Positions 34,111 through 37,335 of a stretch of 37,335 bases of DNA are shown in pieces (the first letter of the stretch is position 1; every line of letters begins with the position of its first letter). The notes beneath the pieces were generated by a model, which made no database searches, was not told the DNA's origin, and saw only the letters and a program-made list of their open reading frames with translations. A program made the translations under genes and the position numbers. The DNA is from an uncultured Roseburia sp. (GTDB lineage Bacteria; Bacillota_A; Clostridia; Lachnospirales; Lachnospiraceae): contig CAAEAE010000055.1 in assembly GCA_900753715.1 (NCBI GenBank), positions 1-37,335 of the forward strand, read 5' to 3'.

Positions 34111-35199
34111 GTGGGTGCAGTAACACTTATTTTGGGAATCATAATCTTATTGTTGATACTCGGTGTTGTGCCGGTTGTGCTGGGAATACTGGTGACACCG
34201 TGGATACACCGGGAAAATGCGGACAGCGTGACATTTAACTACATTGTTGGAATTATGATTATGCTCTGTCTGATGCAGCTTTTTTCCGTGCCCATGACGC
34301 TTGCCAAGGTTCATTTTTCCAAGCTGGTATTTTGGTACAATGTAGTGTTGGCAGTGCTTGTGGTATGCGCACTCTGCCTGCGCCATAAGGCTTTGAAAAA
34401 AAGCATTCTTGGGGCAGTGGAGCGCATACGCAGTGCGGGAAAAATCTGGATATTTGCAATAGCAGCCATCTATATCCCGATTGTGATTCTGAACTTCTAT
34501 ACACCGTTTATTTATGGAGATGACAAGACGTATCTTACGATGGTAAACGATATGATTTCTTCGGATACGCTGTATCTGGTGGATACGATTACCGGGGAGA
34601 TGCTCACCTGGGTGTCGGCGAAGTATGCGCTGTCATCGTACTGGACGTTCCTTGCCTATCTGGCAAAGATGACAGGGATTCATCCGCTGATCCTGTGCAA
34701 AACCATTTTGTGCTATTTTATCATTCCGATGTATTATGCGGTGCAGATGCTTCTGGTGTCCTGGCTGTTTCGCAATGATAAGCGCAAAATGGCAGTGTAC
34801 CTTCTGTTTGTGAATCTGGTCAGCGTGTTTGGAGGATTTTCCAACTATACCATCACCTACCGTCTGCTGACCTGGATATGGCAGAGTAAGGCATTTCTGG
34901 CATTAATTGTCATGCCGTTTCTGTTTTACTTTGCGAATCTGATATTTGAAAAGAAAACAAAGGTGCCCGAATACATTCTGCTTGCTGTGACGATTGTGGC
35001 AGCATGTTCCACAACGCTTACCGGAGCGGGACTTGCAGTGGCAATGGTAGCGGCGTTAGCGCTTCTTTATGCGATAAAGAGAAAGCGTTTTGGTATCTTA
35101 ATCGGAACCGGAATTGCCTGCAGTCCGGCACTATTTCTTCTGGTGGTATATCTGAAATATGATATTATCGTTTCAGCCGTGAACCGGTTTCTGTTTTAG
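34111..35199 (+). CDS. Polytopic membrane protein, first half of paired module (copy B)
   Basis: This 362-residue protein has about ten membrane segments and is the homologue, by alignment, of the protein at 19924-20922. An external loop has YGDDKTYLTMVNDMISSD (D137-D138), then a segment with SSYWTFLAYLAKMTG and, 120 residues after the acidic pair, TWIWQSKAFLALIVMPF (W257). LGV-x-P (residues 17-21) and SVP (59-61) also match copy A. It starts at a GTG with GGAG 8 bases upstream. A glycosyltransferase-C-like role, using a lipid-linked donor, is a hypothesis only; DUF6077-type annotation is likely. Confidence 0.82.
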   Translation: MGAVTLILGIIILLLILGVVPVVLGILVTPWIHRENADSVTFNYIVGIMIMLCLMQLFSVPMTLAKVHFSKLVFWYNVVLAVLVVCALCLRHKALKKSILGAVERIRSAGKIWIFAIAAIYIPIVILNFYTPFIYGDDKTYLTMVNDMISSDTLYLVDTITGEMLTWVSAKYALSSYWTFLAYLAKMTGIHPLILCKTILCYFIIPMYYAVQMLLVSWLFRNDKRKMAVYLLFVNLVSVFGGFSNYTITYRLLTWIWQSKAFLALIVMPFLFYFANLIFEKKTKVPEYILLAVTIVAACSTTLTGAGLAVAMVAALALLYAIKRKRFGILIGTGIACSPALFLLVVYLKYDIIVSAVNRFLF

Positions 35200-35213
35200 A
35201 AAGGGGAGACAGC

Positions 35214-35936
35214 ATGGAATTAATCAGTTTTATCAATGAGACGTTCTGGGGAACGAGCGGCTATGTGGTACTGTTTGCCATTTCCATTTTCTTCATCCTC
35301 TTTTCGAGGGACATGGAATCCAGAGGAAGATTTATGGCAATCTATTCCGTTTTAGTCTTTGTATGTGTCATCTGCAATCCGCTGTTAGGACTTATTGCAA
35401 CAGAAAAATTCATGTCAGATGACGCATATGCGTATCTGCGGATTTTTTATGTATTGCCGTTAATGTCTGTCATCGCATATGCAATCACGGAATTTTATAC
35501 CAGAAGTGTGAAACAGGAGGACGGGACCAAGAAAAAGGCGTTTATGGCGGTCATCCTTGCAGTGACGGTTATGATAGCAGGACAGCTCTATGGAAGCAGT
35601 ATGTATGTGAAAGCAGAAAACCTGTATAAGATATCGCAGGATGCAATCGAAATCAGCGATATCATTGAAAACGACTGCGGAGGGGAGACGGCACGCGCCC
35701 TTGTTCCAAGGGATGAAAACATTTCTTATGGAATTCGTCAGTATACAGGAAACATTATCATTCCGGGTTATTCGGATGAGATTACGAACAGAAAAACGTT
35801 AGAAACATTTGAGGAACAGAAAGATTTTACGTATATTGTAGTTGAAAAGAATGAGACAACGGAAAAACTCCTTGAGAGATATGGCTATGTGCGGACAGGG
35901 GAAACTTCCGGTTATGCCGTGTATAAGAAATCATAA
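35214..35936 (+). CDS. Membrane protein with C-terminal soluble domain, second half of paired module (copy B)
   Basis: This 240-residue protein has four membrane helices (about 15-33, 39-62, 75-97 and 108-126) and a C-terminal domain of about 110 residues predicted outside the cell. LRIFYVLPLMSVIAY in helix 3, NLYKIS at the start of the domain, and YGYVRTGETSGYAVYKKS at the end match the protein at 20906-21601. A clear AAAGGGGAG ribosome site before the ATG shows that it is a real separate gene, not a frameshifted part of the previous one. Function unknown; it is likely to work as a pair with the upstream protein. Confidence 0.82.
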   Translation: MELISFINETFWGTSGYVVLFAISIFFILFSRDMESRGRFMAIYSVLVFVCVICNPLLGLIATEKFMSDDAYAYLRIFYVLPLMSVIAYAITEFYTRSVKQEDGTKKKAFMAVILAVTVMIAGQLYGSSMYVKAENLYKISQDAIEISDIIENDCGGETARALVPRDENISYGIRQYTGNIIIPGYSDEITNRKTLETFEEQKDFTYIVVEKNETTEKLLERYGYVRTGETSGYAVYKKS

Positions 35937-35959
35937 GCAGCATGGAAAAGAGGAACAGG

Positions 35960-37108
35960 ATGGGAAAAACCGTACTATATGTGACGAATTATTATAAAGA
36001 GGATGTCATAAACCAGCGCCATTCAAAACCGTTTATCTCCCAGGCAGGGCAGAATAAGGGAAAATACATTATGGATGTCTTAAAAGAAGGCGGGAATAAG
36101 GTAATTACCTGGTCAAATGCGTGGACATCAGGGCGCAGCTTCCGGTTTTATAAGGGATTTCAGTCCACACTGGAGGAAAATCTTTATTACGCGTCCATCT
36201 TTGGTGCGCCCGTATTAAATTCCCTGAGCTGTTATGTAAGCAGCAAACATTTTTTGAAACGCTATCTGCGCAGTCATACCCTTGATGCAATGATTATTTA
36301 TAATATGCGTCTGGAAAATTCCCTGCTGGCACTTTACGCGAAGAAGCACTATGGAATTCCGGTAATTCTTCAGTATGAAGACGGACTGACCGTGGATTCC
36401 CATATCAATGGCATCAAGCGTCTGGTATACGGAAAAATGGAAAAAAAGGTTTTTGACTGTCTGGATGGGGCATTTTTAGTAAATTCCAGGATAAAAGTGC
36501 CGTGTCCTGCGGTTGTCATCCGGGGCGCAATGCGTGAGCAGAACAAAATGGCAGAGTTTCCGCTTTTAAACGGAACACCAAAGCTTTTGTTTTCCAGCAC
36601 ATTGGATGCCCAGCGTGGTGTCAATGTCCTTCTTGAGGCATTAAAATATACAGATGCGGATTTTAACCTTAAGATTACCGGGCGGGGAGATATGGAAGAA
36701 GCGGTAAAAGCGTGCAAAGACCCGCGTGTACAGTTCCTTGGATATCTCGATTATGAGACGTACCAGAAGGAGTTAGAGCAGACAGATATCTGTATCAACG
36801 CACAGCTTGCACAGCATGAATTTGCAGAATTTTCCTTCCCTTCCAAAATATTTGAGTACCTCTCCTATGGGAAACTTGTGGTATCATCTGATATGGCAGA
36901 TGTGGAAGAGGGTCTCGGCGGGGCGGTTCTTGTCTATCATGAGGATTCTCCGAAACAGCTTGCGGCGGCGATTGAAGAAGCGATTGCCATAAAGCGGGAT
37001 GTCTCGCGCAATGAACAATATGGAAAAGCAGTCCGGGACATTGTGGAGGAAAACTCCATCGCACGGGTTGCAAAGAAGGTAAATGACTTGTTAGATAAGG
37101 TGAGATAA
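35960..37108 (+). CDS. GT4-family glycosyltransferase (WcaI-like)
   Basis: This 382-residue GT-B enzyme begins GKTVLYVTNYYKEDVINQRHSK; the C-terminal domain has KLLFSSTLDAQRGVNVLLEAL, KITGRGDMEEA, VQFLGYLDYETY and FSFPSKIFEYLSYGKLVVSS, the last being the conserved GT4 nucleotide-sugar region. The ATG at 35960 was preferred because AGAGGAA lies 4-6 bases upstream. An ATG at 35942 has no ribosome site. It follows copy B of the membrane module. Substrate unknown. Confidence 0.87.
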   Translation: MGKTVLYVTNYYKEDVINQRHSKPFISQAGQNKGKYIMDVLKEGGNKVITWSNAWTSGRSFRFYKGFQSTLEENLYYASIFGAPVLNSLSCYVSSKHFLKRYLRSHTLDAMIIYNMRLENSLLALYAKKHYGIPVILQYEDGLTVDSHINGIKRLVYGKMEKKVFDCLDGAFLVNSRIKVPCPAVVIRGAMREQNKMAEFPLLNGTPKLLFSSTLDAQRGVNVLLEALKYTDADFNLKITGRGDMEEAVKACKDPRVQFLGYLDYETYQKELEQTDICINAQLAQHEFAEFSFPSKIFEYLSYGKLVVSSDMADVEEGLGGAVLVYHEDSPKQLAAAIEEAIAIKRDVSRNEQYGKAVRDIVEENSIARVAKKVNDLLDKVR

Positions 37109-37109
37109 C

Positions 37110-37335
37110 ATGGGAATATCAGTATTAATGTCTGTTTATCGAAAAGAACAACCGCAGTATTTAAGGGAAGCACTCGAGAGCATGCTAAACCAGACCAGAA
37201 TGCCGGATGAAATTGTGCTGATAAAAGACGGTCCGCTGGCAGAAGAACTTGAACTTGTGATAAAAGAGGTGTCAGACCGTTATGACAAACTTGTAACCTA
37301 TCAGTTTAAGCAGAATGTCAAGCTTGGAAGAGCAC
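37110..37335 (+). CDS. GT2-family glycosyltransferase (AmsE-like), 3' truncated by window edge
   Basis: Only the first 75 codons are visible. The N-terminus MGISVLMSVYRKEQPQYL then LESMLNQTRMPDEIVLIKDGPL matches the AmsE-type GT2 enzymes of exopolysaccharide synthesis. AAGGTGAG lies 5 bases before the ATG, and the preceding stop is adjacent. The reading frame is open to the window end, so the polysaccharide locus continues. Confidence 0.87.
   Translation, partial: MGISVLMSVYRKEQPQYLREALESMLNQTRMPDEIVLIKDGPLAEELELVIKEVSDRYDKLVTYQFKQNVKLGRA

Overview
The window looks like chromosome of a flagellated, Gram-positive Clostridia, most likely a motile Lachnospiraceae (Roseburia/Agathobacter-like). 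This is inferred from the gene content and order: mbl-flhO-flhP, comFC-yvyF and cdaA-cdaR-glmM are all Bacillota arrangements. Base composition is moderate, and canonical AGGAGG-type ribosome sites are common. Every gene I could support lies on the + strand. I saw no rRNA, tRNA, CRISPR array or insertion sequence.

Region 1 (1-3851) holds the end of uvrB and all of uvrA (excision repair), closed by a strong hairpin terminator. Region 2 (3852-4258) is a 400-base non-coding stretch with several hairpins and a good sigma-A promoter for the next gene. Region 3 (4259-7374) is mbl (MreB-like), two FlgG-family rod/hook proteins (flhO, flhP) and a FlgJ-type rod-binding protein, ending in a terminator; a sigma-D (FliA) type promoter overlaps the mbl stop codon. 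Region 4 (7402-10878) is recD2, comFC and yvyF, ending in a terminator.

Region 5 (10880-16381) starts at a strong extended -10 promoter. It encodes two membrane proteins of unknown function, then the c-di-AMP module cdaA-cdaR-glmM, then HPr (ptsH). Region 6 (16405 to the window end) is a large envelope polysaccharide locus. It contains rfbD-rfbC-rfbB-rfbA (dTDP-L-rhamnose), a 4,6-dehydratase, an initiating phosphoglycosyltransferase and an NAD-dependent reductase/epimerase (probably a 2,6-dideoxy-HexNAc primer), several GT2 and GT4 glycosyltransferases, a Wzy-like polymerase, an MptE-like (DUF115) protein, a Wzz-like protein with a degenerate kinase-like tail, and further glycosyltransferases running off the window end. 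No flippase (Wzx), ABC exporter or intact tyrosine kinase lies in the window. From 10880 onward I found no convincing terminator or second promoter, so c-di-AMP synthesis, GlmM, HPr and the polysaccharide genes may share transcripts.

The most novel observation is a two-gene membrane module that occurs twice in the polysaccharide locus (19924-21601 and 34111-35936). The copies are diverged but keep the same topology, conserved residues and spacing; they look like a split, uncharacterised GT-C-like or envelope glycan enzyme. Second is the Wzz-like protein whose C-terminal half resembles a tyrosine-kinase fold without its ATP-binding motif.
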